DNA of 15,765 bases from JBFISM01 sp041608535 (GCA_041608535.1 JBFISM010000087.1:1-15765); one strand, 5' to 3'; shown: positions 1-7,539, counted from the first letter of the stretch. Made by a program: numbers and translations. Notes: generated by a model from the sequence alone, not told the origin.

Positions 1-1550
1 AGCGTCGAGCTGCGGGGCACTGCGAATCCGGCGGCTTCGAGCACGGCCTGCGCTTGCTCCCAGGCGCCTGTCTGCGCATCGCTGCGCACCACCGAGAAGC
101 CCACCGCATGGACGACGGGACCGGAACCCTCGAGACCGCTGGGCGGCTGAGCGAGGAGTCTGTCGAGCACCGCAACCGGTTGGTCGATCTGGGATGCGAG
201 CGTTGCCTTCGGTATCCCGGGGCGCATTGGGTTTCTGTGGTGGTATTCGCCCACCGCGGCGCGGAGGATGTCGAGTTGCGCAGCCACCCACGCCGGTGTT
301 GCGACAACGCCACCGAGATCGACCGCCTCGGCCACGGCGCCGCCACCGGTGTCCGTATCGAGGTTGGCTGGGTGCTCGACGGCTCTCGTCTGCAGCAATG
401 CGGCCGCCATGTGTCCACGATCCAACGGGCCGGCAGCGTTGCCGACGAGAGACGTGACCAGTCTCCTCGAGCTCTCCACGGAGGGCAGCCCTCGACCCGG
501 TCGAGGATCGAGCACTATGCCTCCGCCGACGACTGCCTTGCGGCCGACCTCGCGGAGGATGAAGCGGTCGCCCATGCGCAGGGGCACCTCCTGTGCGATC
601 CGAACGACTGCGAACAGCTCGTGATCGTCGGAATCGAAGATCTGGAGCGAGGCGGGCCAGTGGCCGGAGCCGGCGTGGAGGTGGTAGGCACCCCGGTTGG
701 CAACGGCCTCCTCGACGTTGCGCACGGCAGCGAGTCGAGCATGCAAGCGTTTCGTTGCCCGGAATGTCCCTGGTGCAGCAAGCATCGCGCCTCGGGCGAT
801 CTCGCCTCGGTCGAGACCACCGATGTTGACTGCCACCCGCGATCCTGGACCCACGGTGGAAACGCTGCGCTCGTGCGTTTGAAGGGAGCGAACTCTCGCC
901 GGGTGCGGACCCGGCCACAGCTCGATGCCCGCCTCGGTGTCGAGGCTGCCGTCGAGTAGCGTTCCCGTCACGACGAGGCCCGCACCCTCGATCGTGAAGG
1001 CTCGATCCACCCACAGCCGGGGACGACCGATATCGACCGGCGGCCCCGCCCGATCGAGAGCATCAGCGAGGGCGGAACGCAGCCGTTCCAGTCCGATGCC
1101 CTGCGGTGCGGCCACCGGCACGATCGGCCAGTCCTGCAGCGTCGTTCCGGCCACACGTTCCTCTGTCTCGGCGATGGCCAGCTCGCAGAGCTCGTCATCG
1201 ACGAGGTCGATCCTGGTCAGCGCCACCACTCCGACATCGATGTCGAGCGCATCGAGCACGACGAGATGCTCCTCGCTCTGCGGCATCCATCCTTCGTCGG
1301 CGGCGACCACGAACAGAGCTACGTCGACGGCGCCCATGCCCGCAAGCATGTTCTTGATGAAACGCTCGTGACCGGGAACGTCCACCATGCCAACATCGTG
1401 ATCACCGAGCGTTGTCCAGGCGAAGCCGAGGTCGATCGTCAACCCTCGGGTCTTCTCCTCGACCCACCGGTCGGGGTCTCGCCCGGTGAGGGCAAGCACG
1501 AGGGTGGACTTGCCGTGGTCGACGTGCCCGGCGGTGGCGATGATGGGCAT
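1..1550 (-). CDS. selB: Selenocysteine-specific elongation factor SelB (3' end outside window)
   Basis: SelB is the dedicated GTPase that carries selenocysteinyl-tRNA(Sec) to ribosomes paused at a UGA followed by a SECIS element. The frame is open from the ATG at 1548-1550 to the left edge, giving about 516 residues; the family is usually about 590-640, so the C-terminus is missing. I translated it by hand. The G1 P-loop GHVDHGKST is at residues 8-16, G3 DVPGH at 57-61, and a G4 position reading TRID at 112-115 where many GTPases have NKxD. EF-Tu-like domains II and III follow, with the second ending near a VGGGIVLDP motif. The rest is the start of the winged-helix region that binds the SECIS RNA. 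The start overlaps the selA stop by one base (TGATG), so the two genes are probably co-transcribed and translationally coupled. G1, G3 and gene order make the call secure. Confidence 0.96.
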   Translation of the reverse strand, partial: MPIIATAGHVDHGKSTLVLALTGRDPDRWVEEKTRGLTIDLGFAWTTLGDHDVGMVDVPGHERFIKNMLAGMGAVDVALFVVAADEGWMPQSEEHLVVLDALDIDVGVVALTRIDLVDDELCELAIAETEERVAGTTLQDWPIVPVAAPQGIGLERLRSALADALDRAGPPVDIGRPRLWVDRAFTIEGAGLVVTGTLLDGSLDTEAGIELWPGPHPARVRSLQTHERSVSTVGPGSRVAVNIGGLDRGEIARGAMLAAPGTFRATKRLHARLAAVRNVEEAVANRGAYHLHAGSGHWPASLQIFDSDDHELFAVVRIAQEVPLRMGDRFILREVGRKAVVGGGIVLDPRPGRGLPSVESSRRLVTSLVGNAAGPLDRGHMAAALLQTRAVEHPANLDTDTGGGAVAEAVDLGGVVATPAWVAAQLDILRAAVGEYHHRNPMRPGIPKATLASQIDQPVAVLDRLLAQPPSGLEGSGPVVHAVGFSVVRSDAQTGAWEQAQAVLEAAGFAVPRSST

Positions 1551-2950
1551 CAGTCTGCGGCGCCGCTGCGCAACCGCTCGGCGATCAGCATGTCATCGCT
1601 GGGATCGACTGTGCGTAGGTCCACCAGCACCGCACCGGCCTGCCTCCGGGCGAGAATCGGCGGCCGCGCACGGAGCAGCGCTTCCCATATGGCATCGACG
1701 TCGTGGGCGACCTCGAGGACCGGCGACGGAATCCGTTCTCCGGGCACGGATCCCGCACCCGGCAGCGAGGCATCTTCGATGATCCGTACGGTGTCGCCGC
1801 CCACGACCTCGACAAGTGCTCCGAGGCGTTCGGCCAGCTCCGCTGCGGTGGTGCTCGCCATCTGCCAGAACGGAATCTCGTGACCGCGGCCGGTGCCGTA
1901 GAGCTCGAGGGTGACCGTGAGCGCCGCCAGGGTCGGCCCGTCGAGGCGAAGCGCACGCATCATCGGATGCGTGGCGATTCTCTTCGTCAGGTCGCCTCGC
2001 CCCACGATGATGCCGGCCTGGGGCCCACCGAGCAGTTTGTCGCCGGAGAACAACACGAGGTCGGCGCCGGCCTCGAGGGTCTGCCGCACTCCCGGTTCAT
2101 CGCTGAGCCACGGTGGGGGAGGCGTAGCCAGCCATGGTGTGCGCTCGTCGAGCAGTCCACTGCCGACGTCGACGACGAACGGCACGCGACGTGCCGCTGC
2201 CAGCTCAGCCAGCTCGCCGTACGTGGTTTCTTCGGCGAACCCTTCGACCCGGTAGTTGCTGGGATGCACTTTGAGAATCACGGCCATATCGGAGATCGCG
2301 GCGTAGTCCGCCAGGCGTGTCCGATTGGTGGTGCCGACCTCGATGAGCCGGGCGCCCGATGCGGCCATCAGCTCGGGTAGGCGGAACGAGCCACCGATCT
2401 CGATCAGCTCGCCACGGGACACGACGGCTCCCTCGGGTGCAGCCAGCGCCGCCAGCGTCAACAGCAAGCCTCCGGCGTTGTTGTTGACTGCAGTGCCCGC
2501 GTGGGCGCCTGTGGCAGCGCTCAGCAGCTCCGACAAGTAGTCGTGGCGGCCGCCCCGCTTTCCCGTCGACAGGTCGAGTTCGACGTTGCCGTACCCGACG
2601 GCAACCTCGTAGGCCGCCCGGGCCGCCTCCGCATGAAGCGGTGCCCGGCCGAGATTGGTGTGGAGGAGCACTCCGGTGGCGTTGATCACTCGGAGTGGGC
2701 GTTGCCGCACGAGCTCGTCGAGCCGGCGTTGCGCTTCGGCGACGACGTCCAGACTCTGGTCGTTACGCCATGCCTCCACAGCGGTGCGGGCCACCGCAAC
2801 GCGCATGGCGTGGGGAGTCGCGCCTCCGTCCTCGAGCGACTTGGCGAGGTTGTCGACACTGGGAGGCCGCGACGCAGTCACGGAACCGAGGTTAGAAGCG
2901 CCGGTGCCCGAGGCGTGCGCCTCCCGCACCGGCTCCTGCTCGTCGCCCAC
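1550..2950 (-). CDS. selA: L-seryl-tRNA(Sec) selenium transferase SelA
   Basis: This PLP enzyme converts Ser-tRNA(Sec) to Sec-tRNA(Sec) using selenophosphate from SelD. The protein is 466 residues, the normal length for bacterial SelA. Family blocks visible are VINATGVLLHTNLGRAPL (about 88-105), NNNAGG (156-161), EIGGSFRLPE (184-193), GTTNRT (206-211), and SGDKLLGGPQAG, whose Lys305 should form the Schiff base with PLP. The GTG start at 2948-2950 is favoured because a purine-rich GAGGGGG (2958-2964 on the minus strand) lies 7 bases upstream. A second GTG at residue 23 (near 2884), just before the conserved PPSVDNL segment, is possible but lacks a good ribosome site. selB follows with a one-base overlap. 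Neither selD nor the tRNA(Sec) gene is in the window. Confidence 0.97.
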   Translation of the reverse strand: MGDEQEPVREAHASGTGASNLGSVTASRPPSVDNLAKSLEDGGATPHAMRVAVARTAVEAWRNDQSLDVVAEAQRRLDELVRQRPLRVINATGVLLHTNLGRAPLHAEAARAAYEVAVGYGNVELDLSTGKRGGRHDYLSELLSAATGAHAGTAVNNNAGGLLLTLAALAAPEGAVVSRGELIEIGGSFRLPELMAASGARLIEVGTTNRTRLADYAAISDMAVILKVHPSNYRVEGFAEETTYGELAELAAARRVPFVVDVGSGLLDERTPWLATPPPPWLSDEPGVRQTLEAGADLVLFSGDKLLGGPQAGIIVGRGDLTKRIATHPMMRALRLDGPTLAALTVTLELYGTGRGHEIPFWQMASTTAAELAERLGALVEVVGGDTVRIIEDASLPGAGSVPGERIPSPVLEVAHDVDAIWEALLRARPPILARRQAGAVLVDLRTVDPSDDMLIAERLRSGAAD

Positions 2951-2977
2951 TCCGGTACCCCCTCTATCCTGGCGCCC

Positions 2978-3355
2978 GTGCGCCTCATGCCCATTCTCCT
3001 CGTGTTGTTCGTTGTCGTGCCCATCGCCGAGATCGCGGTCTTCGTTGCGGTGGGAGATCGTCTCGGCATACTCACCACGCTCGTCATCGTCGTGACCACC
3101 GCCATCGTGGGATCGGCGCTGGTGTCCCGTCAGGGGAGGGGCGCCATCACCGGGATTCGAACCTCGATTGCACGGGGCCAGCTACCCGGGGCCCAGCTGG
3201 CGCACGGAGCGATGATCCTCGTTGCCGCCGCATTGCTCATCACGCCAGGATTCATCACCGACATCGTCGGCTTCTTGCTGCTGGTGCCAGCCGTGCGCGA
3301 CATCATCCGCCGTGCCGGTGAGAGACGCTTCCGCAACCGTATCGAGATCCTGTGA
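2978..3355 (+). CDS. fxsA: FxsA-family inner-membrane protein
   Basis: This is a small membrane protein of 125 residues. FxsA was first described in E. coli as a suppressor of F-plasmid exclusion of phage T7; its molecular role is not established. Hydrophobic segments lie at about residues 5-24, 29-50 and 78-104. The family landmarks are PIAEIAVF near the start, a loop reading SRQGRG after the second segment, and LITPGFITDIVGFLLL with PAVRD near the end. The tail is basic. GTG at 2978 and ATG at 2987 are both possible starts; neither has a clear Shine-Dalgarno sequence, and the mRNA may be leaderless because only 27 bases separate it from the divergent selA start. An in-frame open stretch extends upstream, but it is antisense to selA and not coding. 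The stop overlaps the next start as GTGA. Confidence 0.85.
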   Translation: MRLMPILLVLFVVVPIAEIAVFVAVGDRLGILTTLVIVVTTAIVGSALVSRQGRGAITGIRTSIARGQLPGAQLAHGAMILVAAALLITPGFITDIVGFLLLVPAVRDIIRRAGERRFRNRIEIL

Positions 3356-4164
3356 CCGCCGAACCTCGCCATTCGGCCAGCCTGTGTCTGCTGCGCAACG
3401 GCGCACGCGGTATCGAGGTGCTCATGGCGCAGCGGACTCACACGGCTCGTTTCATGCCTGGGGCTTGGGTGTTCCCGGGTGGAGTCGTCGACGAAGCCGA
3501 CTGGTCGCAGTCGGCTCGGGACGCGCTTGCCGGTCTTCGTGACGAAGCCGAGCTCGGCTGGGTGGCCGCTGCGGTGCGCGAGACACTCGAGGAGACCGGG
3601 GTGTGGCTCGCCACGGCGCCGTTCACGATTCCCCCCGAGGAGCGTCGCCACGGCGTCGCCGTATTCGAGCAGGCGATCGCCGACGACCGGCGCTTCGACG
3701 TGAGCGGGTTGCGGTACTTCGCCAACTGGATCACTCCCGCTGATCTGCCGATGCGGTTCGACGCACGCTTCTACCTCGTGGAAGTTGCTCACGAGGTGCA
3801 GGGAGCACCAGACACGCTCGAGATGGCGTCGGTCGACTGGATTCCGGTGGGAGCTGCGGCGCAACCGGACAGCGCGACGATGAGCTTGCCGTTTCCTACG
3901 CTGAAGACGCTGCAGCGGTTCTCCTCGTTCGAAACCACCGCAGAGCTGCTCTCCTGGGCTGCCAGGCTCGATCACGTCCCGCCGACGCAACCGAGAGTGC
4001 GCTTGGATGGCGACGTGGCCGAGCTCGTCCTGCCGTGGGATCCCGGCTACGAAGACCTTCCCGACCGACTCGACACCGGCGAGCCGCTGGTGCGGGTCAC
4101 GGCCGTGCGCGGGGTCGACGGTTCTCCGGTGATGGAGATGCAGCCGCCGGCGGGTTCGTCGTGA
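3352..4164 (+). CDS. NUDIX hydrolase, NUDT19-like
   Basis: This 270-residue NUDIX enzyme would hydrolyse a nucleoside-diphosphate-linked substrate. FPGGVVDEAD (41-50) forms the first part of the Nudix region. The catalytic helix RETLEETG (76-83) supplies the metal-binding glutamates. About 20 extra residues separate these two parts, so the standard fixed-spacing Nudix box is not met. Such an insertion, together with the later ANWITPADLPMRFDARFYLV-type segment, is what I recall of the NUDT19/RP2-like branch, whose mammalian member cleaves coenzyme A species. The substrate here cannot be read from sequence. The GTG start at 3352 overlaps the fxsA stop (GTGA), and the stop overlaps the next gene in the same way, so it belongs to a translationally coupled chain. 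Confidence 0.88.
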   Translation: MTAEPRHSASLCLLRNGARGIEVLMAQRTHTARFMPGAWVFPGGVVDEADWSQSARDALAGLRDEAELGWVAAAVRETLEETGVWLATAPFTIPPEERRHGVAVFEQAIADDRRFDVSGLRYFANWITPADLPMRFDARFYLVEVAHEVQGAPDTLEMASVDWIPVGAAAQPDSATMSLPFPTLKTLQRFSSFETTAELLSWAARLDHVPPTQPRVRLDGDVAELVLPWDPGYEDLPDRLDTGEPLVRVTAVRGVDGSPVMEMQPPAGSS

Positions 4165-4940
4165 AGACGCAGATAACGAGGGTGCTTGCTCCGAACGCGG
4201 GCCCGTACACAGGTCCCGGTACGAATACGTACGTCGTGAGCGACGACGATGCCGCCGTCGTCATCGACCCCGGCCCGATCAGCGACCTTCACATCGCTGC
4301 GATCGAGCATGCGGTCGGAGACGATGCGGTGGTCGCAGTCGTCGTGACCCACACCCATCCCGACCACGCCCCGGCAGCCAATCCGCTGGGGCGGCGTTGG
4401 TCCGTCCCGGTGCTCGGGTTCGCTCCCGGTCCCGACTTCCGCCCGACCGATCTTCTCGCCGATGGCGACGAGGTTCGTTTTGGCACCACAGAGCTGGTCG
4501 CGGTGCACACGCCGGGTCACACCGCCGACTCCCTCTGCTTCATCATGGAGAAGGTGCTGTTCACCGGGGATCACATCATGGGGGGGTCGACGGTCATCAT
4601 CGAGGACGCTGCAGCGTATCTGCGGTCACTGCAACGAGTCGCCGCCCTGGCTCCGGCCACCATCCATCCCGGCCACGGGGATGTCATCGACGACGGCGCC
4701 GCGATGGTCGATGCGTACATTGCGCACCGCATGGACAGAGAACGCCAGATCATCGCGGCCATCGCCGCCGGTGCCACCAGCGTGAAGGACGTAGTCGCCG
4801 TCGTGTACGGCGGGATCGAACCTGCTCTCGTGCCGGCTGCGGAGCAGCAGGTGCACGTGCAACTCGCAAAGCTCATCGACGAGGCGCGGGTTGCGCTGGT
4901 TGATGGAGTGCTGAGGCCGGGACGCACGGTGACGAGATGA
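4161..4940 (+). CDS. Metallo-beta-lactamase-fold hydrolase, LACTB2-like
   Basis: This is a 259-residue cytoplasmic metallohydrolase with no signal peptide. The zinc motif THTHPDH gives His64, His66, Asp68 and His69. The remaining ligands are His120 (HTPGH), Asp137 (FTGDH) and His172 (HPGHGD), so both metal sites look complete. An N-terminal PGTNTYVV segment and a C-terminal helical region with a winged-helix character (about 190-250) match the LACTB2 / RNase-Z-like hydrolase group. Human LACTB2 is an RNA endonuclease, while bacterial relatives are mostly uncharacterised, so the substrate is open. The GTG start overlaps the NUDIX stop and its own stop overlaps the peptidase start (ATGA). Confidence 0.88.
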   Translation: MKTQITRVLAPNAGPYTGPGTNTYVVSDDDAAVVIDPGPISDLHIAAIEHAVGDDAVVAVVVTHTHPDHAPAANPLGRRWSVPVLGFAPGPDFRPTDLLADGDEVRFGTTELVAVHTPGHTADSLCFIMEKVLFTGDHIMGGSTVIIEDAAAYLRSLQRVAALAPATIHPGHGDVIDDGAAMVDAYIAHRMDRERQIIAAIAAGATSVKDVVAVVYGGIEPALVPAAEQQVHVQLAKLIDEARVALVDGVLRPGRTVTR

Positions 4941-6094
4941 GACGTCTCGTCGCCGCGACCCTCGCAGCCGTGATGCTCGTGCTTCCTGCCTATGCAGCCT
5001 CCGGTGCCGACGAGATCACGCCACAGGATGTTGCGGCCGCGCTCGAGAAGCGGCGTTCTGCACAGGCAGCCCTGCTCGAGGCGACGGCGCAGTACGACGC
5101 TGCGGTCAACGAGCTGGCGGCGCTCGAGGAGCGACTCGACACGGTGGCGACCGAGATCGCCATCGGCGACCGGACGATCATCGAGCTCAGGGCTCAGGCC
5201 GAAGCGGTGGCTCGCACCCTCTACATGGATGCGGGGAGTGGCGGGGTCGCACATTTCCTCGACGCAGACTCGATCAATGAGCTCCCCGTGCGGGAGAAGT
5301 ACTTGGAGCAGCTGTCGCAGTCAGGAGCGGTCGTGCTGTCTCGATACGAAGCGCTGACGTCGGCACAGGTGGGTCAGCGCAACGAACTGGACACCCTGTC
5401 TGCGGAACAGGCGGTGGCCGTGGCGGACCTCGAGGTGATCGCCGCCGACATCCTCACGCGACTCGAGACGGCCGACGCTGACTACCGGGCGGTGGCGGCG
5501 GCATACGAGGCGCAGGAGGCAGAGAAACGAAGGCTCGAAGAAGAACGCAGACGGCGTGAAGAGGAAGCGCGTCTCCGTCAGGCCACGTCGACGACCGCAG
5601 CCGCCGGGGAAACGACGACGACGGCGGCCGGTGGCGAGGGTGGCGCCACGACGACCACGACAACGACGGCCGCGCCACCACCACCTTCCGGCGGTCAGGC
5701 ATGTCCGGTGAACGGCGCCGTCGCCTTCACCGACACGTGGGGGGCACCCCGCTCCGGCGGTCGTACCCACAAAGGCGTCGATATGATCGCCGCCCGGGGG
5801 ACGCCGCTCGTCGCCATCGAATCGGGCACCATCTCCAAGATGGGCAACGGTGGCCTCGGCGGGATCACGCTGTGGCTCAAAGGCGTGAGTGGGGACAGCT
5901 TCTACTACGCCCACCTCGACGGGTTCGCCTCCGGACTGCATGTCGGACAATCGGTGGCGGTGGGCGAGCTGGTCGGCTACAACGGCAACACCGGAAACGC
6001 CCGCTACACGGTGCCGCACCTGCACTTCGAATGGCACCCCGGAGGCTCTTCCGCCGTCAACCCCTACCCTCTCGTGGCCGGTCTCTGCTTCTGA
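4937..6094 (+). CDS. Secreted M23/LytM peptidoglycan endopeptidase with coiled coil
   Basis: This is a 385-residue exported cell-wall hydrolase. Residues 1-20 form a signal peptide with cleavage probably after AYA (18-20). Charged heptad-like helices follow at about 30-90 and 150-215; the latter is rich in Glu and Arg. A Thr/Ala/Pro/Gly linker (about 216-254) leads to a LytM domain (256-385). Zinc ligands His278 and Asp282 (HKGVD) and His363 (HLH), plus catalytic His326 (YAHL), are all present, so it should be enzymatically active, unlike degenerate EnvC/NlpD-type activators. Cys256 and Cys384 bracket the domain and could form a disulfide. The coiled coil may hold the enzyme in check or dock it on a partner such as an FtsEX-like complex, by analogy only. 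The ATG overlaps the upstream stop. Confidence 0.92.
   Translation: MRRLVAATLAAVMLVLPAYAASGADEITPQDVAAALEKRRSAQAALLEATAQYDAAVNELAALEERLDTVATEIAIGDRTIIELRAQAEAVARTLYMDAGSGGVAHFLDADSINELPVREKYLEQLSQSGAVVLSRYEALTSAQVGQRNELDTLSAEQAVAVADLEVIAADILTRLETADADYRAVAAAYEAQEAEKRRLEEERRRREEEARLRQATSTTAAAGETTTTAAGGEGGATTTTTTTAAPPPPSGGQACPVNGAVAFTDTWGAPRSGGRTHKGVDMIAARGTPLVAIESGTISKMGNGGLGGITLWLKGVSGDSFYYAHLDGFASGLHVGQSVAVGELVGYNGNTGNARYTVPHLHFEWHPGGSSAVNPYPLVAGLCF
5585..5690 (+). repeat. Low-complexity Thr/Ala codon run in the M23 linker
   Basis: This is an imperfect run of ACG, ACC, ACA and GCC codons encoding a Thr-rich stretch followed by four prolines. It is the flexible linker between coiled coil and LytM domain. 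Similar Thr-rich spacers are common in exported actinobacterial proteins and are often O-mannosylated. The DNA is not a perfect tandem array but could vary in length between strains. Confidence 0.6.
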
Positions 6095-6104
6095 CGCCTG
6101 CGTA

Positions 6105-6180
6105 GTCGACATGGCGGCATGCGCCCCGGATCGCCCGCACGCATGGGGCGCAGTGATGCATCGGGCGATGCCATGTCGAC
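6105..6180. terminator. Imperfect long inverted repeat between convergent genes
   Basis: GTCGACATGGC (6105-6115) is perfectly complementary to GCCATGTCGAC (6170-6180). Directly inside, ATCGCCCG (6130-6137) pairs with CGGGCGAT (6162-6169), leaving a 14-base bulge on the left arm. An alternative inner stem is TGCGCCCC (6120-6127) with GGGGCGCA (6145-6152). It sits 10 bases after the peptidase stop and about 80 bases past the convergent mrp stop, so a two-way transcription terminator is the simplest reading. There is no T tract on either strand, so the call is only moderate. Confidence 0.45.
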
Positions 6181-6237
6181 CTCCGCTTGGCCTTGCGAAG
6201 TGGTGACCGAAAGCCGGGGTGGCGGCAAGGACGACGA

Positions 6238-6255
6238 ATCCACGCATGAGTGGAT
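6238..6255 (-). terminator. Small hairpin just past mrp
   Basis: ATCCAC (6238-6243) and GTGGAT (6250-6255) form a 6-bp stem around a 6-base loop, 7 bases beyond the mrp stop codon on the minus strand. It is short and has no U tract. It may assist termination with the larger inverted repeat at 6105-6180, or it may be chance. Confidence 0.25.
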
Positions 6256-6262
6256 CCACAGA

Positions 6263-7405
6263 TCAGGTGGCGAGCTTCTCCAACTGTTCTGCGATGAGCG
6301 CGATACGGGAGGTGCAAGTGTCGTCCTCCGCCGGTGGGACGAGTTCGACGAGACGCTTGGCGACATCGTGGATAGCAGCCGCCGCCGGACTCTCTGGATG
6401 CGCCACGACGACGGGTGCGCCTTCGTCCCCTCCTGCGACGACATGGGGATCGAGCGGAACCTGTCCTAGCAGCGGGACGCCGAGGTCATCGGCCAGCTCT
6501 TGACCGCCTCCGGAGCCAAACAGCTCGTAATGCCTCCCGTCCTCGGTGGTGAAGCCCGACATGTTCTCCACCACACCCACCACTGGCATGAACGAGCGCC
6601 GCGCCATGTCGGCAACCCGAGCGGCCACCTTCTGGGCGGCGCGTTGGGGTGTCGTCACGACCAGCATCTCCGCCTGAGGCAACATCCTCGACAACGCCAT
6701 CTGGATGTCGCCGGTGCCCGGTGGCATGTCGAGCACGAGGTAGCCGAGGTCGGGTGGCCAGGCGACGTCGCGAAGGAACTGCTCGAGTGCCTTGGACAGC
6801 ATCAGCCCGCGCCACATGAGCGCAGTGCCTTCACTCTCGACGATCAGCCCGGTCGAAACGACGTCGATGCCGAAGGCCTTCGCCGGCATGATCTTTCGGT
6901 CCGGGTTCGCCTCCAGGCCGATGTTGTTGAGACCGAGCATGCGCGGTACGGAAAAGCCCCAGATGTCCGCATCGAGCAGACCGACGCGATGTCCCAGCGC
7001 CTGGATCGCCAAAGCCAGGTTCACGCTGAGCGAGGACTTGCCGACGCCTCCCTTGCCGCTGCTCACGGCGACCACCCTCGTGAGCGGGCTGACTTCGGTC
7101 GCTTCGGCTGTCTCCCGTGCGTGGCGGCGAGCTCGTCCCATCAACGCAGAGCGTTCGTCGGCATCCATTGCCGTCACCCGAACCGATGCCGTGTCGATGC
7201 CGGGAAGAGACGTCACCTTCCGGATGACGTCCTGTTCGATCTGGTCTCGCATCGGGCATGCGGCGATGGTGAGCGCGATGCCGATCTCGGCGTGGCCATC
7301 GTCGACGGCGATGTCTCGCACCATTCCCAGTTCCACGATGTCAGCCCCGAGTTCCGGGTCTCTGACGCCGCGGAGGGCTGCCTCGATCGCTGCTGCATCG
7401 GCCAT
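6263..7405 (-). CDS. mrp: Mrp/ApbC-type Fe-S cluster carrier P-loop ATPase
   Basis: This 380-residue cytoplasmic ATPase is thought to hold and pass on Fe-S clusters. An N-terminal MIP18/DUF59 domain (about 1-90) keeps its conserved cysteine (Cys50 in AACPM). The ParA/MinD-like domain carries the deviant Walker A SSGKGGVGKSS (115-125), LLDADIWGFS (143-152) and the switch region LDMPPGTGD (225-233). The CxxC pair that bridges a cluster in E. coli Mrp, normally after ENMS, is absent: the segment reads GFTTEDGRHYELFG. As I recall, mycobacterial Mrp shares this. The ATG at 7405 begins the DUF59 domain (MADAAAIEAAL) and is preferred. An in-frame ATG at 7447 would add 14 residues; neither has a well-spaced ribosome site. 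It diverges from the A-type Fe-S carrier gene at 7540, consistent with a shared Fe-S role. Confidence 0.93.
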   Translation of the reverse strand: MADAAAIEAALRGVRDPELGADIVELGMVRDIAVDDGHAEIGIALTIAACPMRDQIEQDVIRKVTSLPGIDTASVRVTAMDADERSALMGRARRHARETAEATEVSPLTRVVAVSSGKGGVGKSSLSVNLALAIQALGHRVGLLDADIWGFSVPRMLGLNNIGLEANPDRKIMPAKAFGIDVVSTGLIVESEGTALMWRGLMLSKALEQFLRDVAWPPDLGYLVLDMPPGTGDIQMALSRMLPQAEMLVVTTPQRAAQKVAARVADMARRSFMPVVGVVENMSGFTTEDGRHYELFGSGGGQELADDLGVPLLGQVPLDPHVVAGGDEGAPVVVAHPESPAAAAIHDVAKRLVELVPPAEDDTCTSRIALIAEQLEKLAT

Positions 7406-7459
7406 CGCGCCATGGTAAACAAGCGGATCCTTTACTCCTACCGCCATAGTGGGAATGGG

Positions 7460-7488
7460 GCGACCGGTGAGTAGCGTTGTCGTATACT
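7460..7488 (+). promoter_or_regulatory. Candidate promoter for the Fe-S carrier gene
   Basis: TATACT at 7483-7488 is a good -10 hexamer match in otherwise GC-rich DNA. The -35 position 17 bases upstream reads GCGACC (7460-7465), a poor match. The predicted start of transcription would leave a leader of about 45 bases. The core GTATAC (7482-7487) is palindromic, so it could also serve the divergent mrp. Confidence 0.4.
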
Positions 7489-7526
7489 GAAGCCCGACAC
7501 GCCGAACGGACCCGTAGCTTCCGGGT

Positions 7527-7532
7527 GAGGAG
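7527..7532 (+). promoter_or_regulatory. Ribosome-binding site that sets a TTG start
   Basis: GAGGAG lies 7 bases before the TTG at 7540-7542. It is the only well-spaced Shine-Dalgarno sequence ahead of the conserved part of the Fe-S carrier, and it argues against starts further upstream in the same frame (7477). Confidence 0.75.
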
Positions 7533-7539
7533 CCAGACC

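Noticed and set aside
54..959. Open frame of about 300 codons on the plus strand
   Set aside because: It is antisense to selB, whose GTPase motifs are clear. Long antisense frames are common in high-GC DNA, and this one shows no recognisable family or ribosome site.
1215..1226. TRID instead of NKxD/TKxD at the SelB G4 motif, considered as a defect
   Set aside because: A Lys-to-Arg change here is conservative, and the remaining GTPase motifs are intact, so loss of function is not supported.
3149..3166. CGGGATTCGAACC, resembling the T arm of a tRNA on the minus strand
   Set aside because: The flanking bases do not form the five-pair T stem, no acceptor or anticodon arm follows, and it lies inside fxsA coding sequence.
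3130..3990. Open frame of about 285 codons on the minus strand
   Set aside because: It spans antisense to both fxsA and the NUDIX gene, which have recognisable families on the plus strand.
5585..5690. Short repeated triplets, considered as a tandem repeat or CRISPR-like array
   Set aside because: They are degenerate Thr and Ala codons of a protein linker, with no spacers or constant repeat unit.
5321..6259. Open frame of about 310 codons on the minus strand
   Set aside because: It lies opposite the M23 peptidase gene with its intact catalytic residues; the composition is Arg/Gly/His-rich as expected of a shadow frame.
6500..7474. Open frame of about 320 codons on the plus strand
   Set aside because: It is the antisense shadow of mrp; no domain is recognisable and codon use is unlike the real genes.
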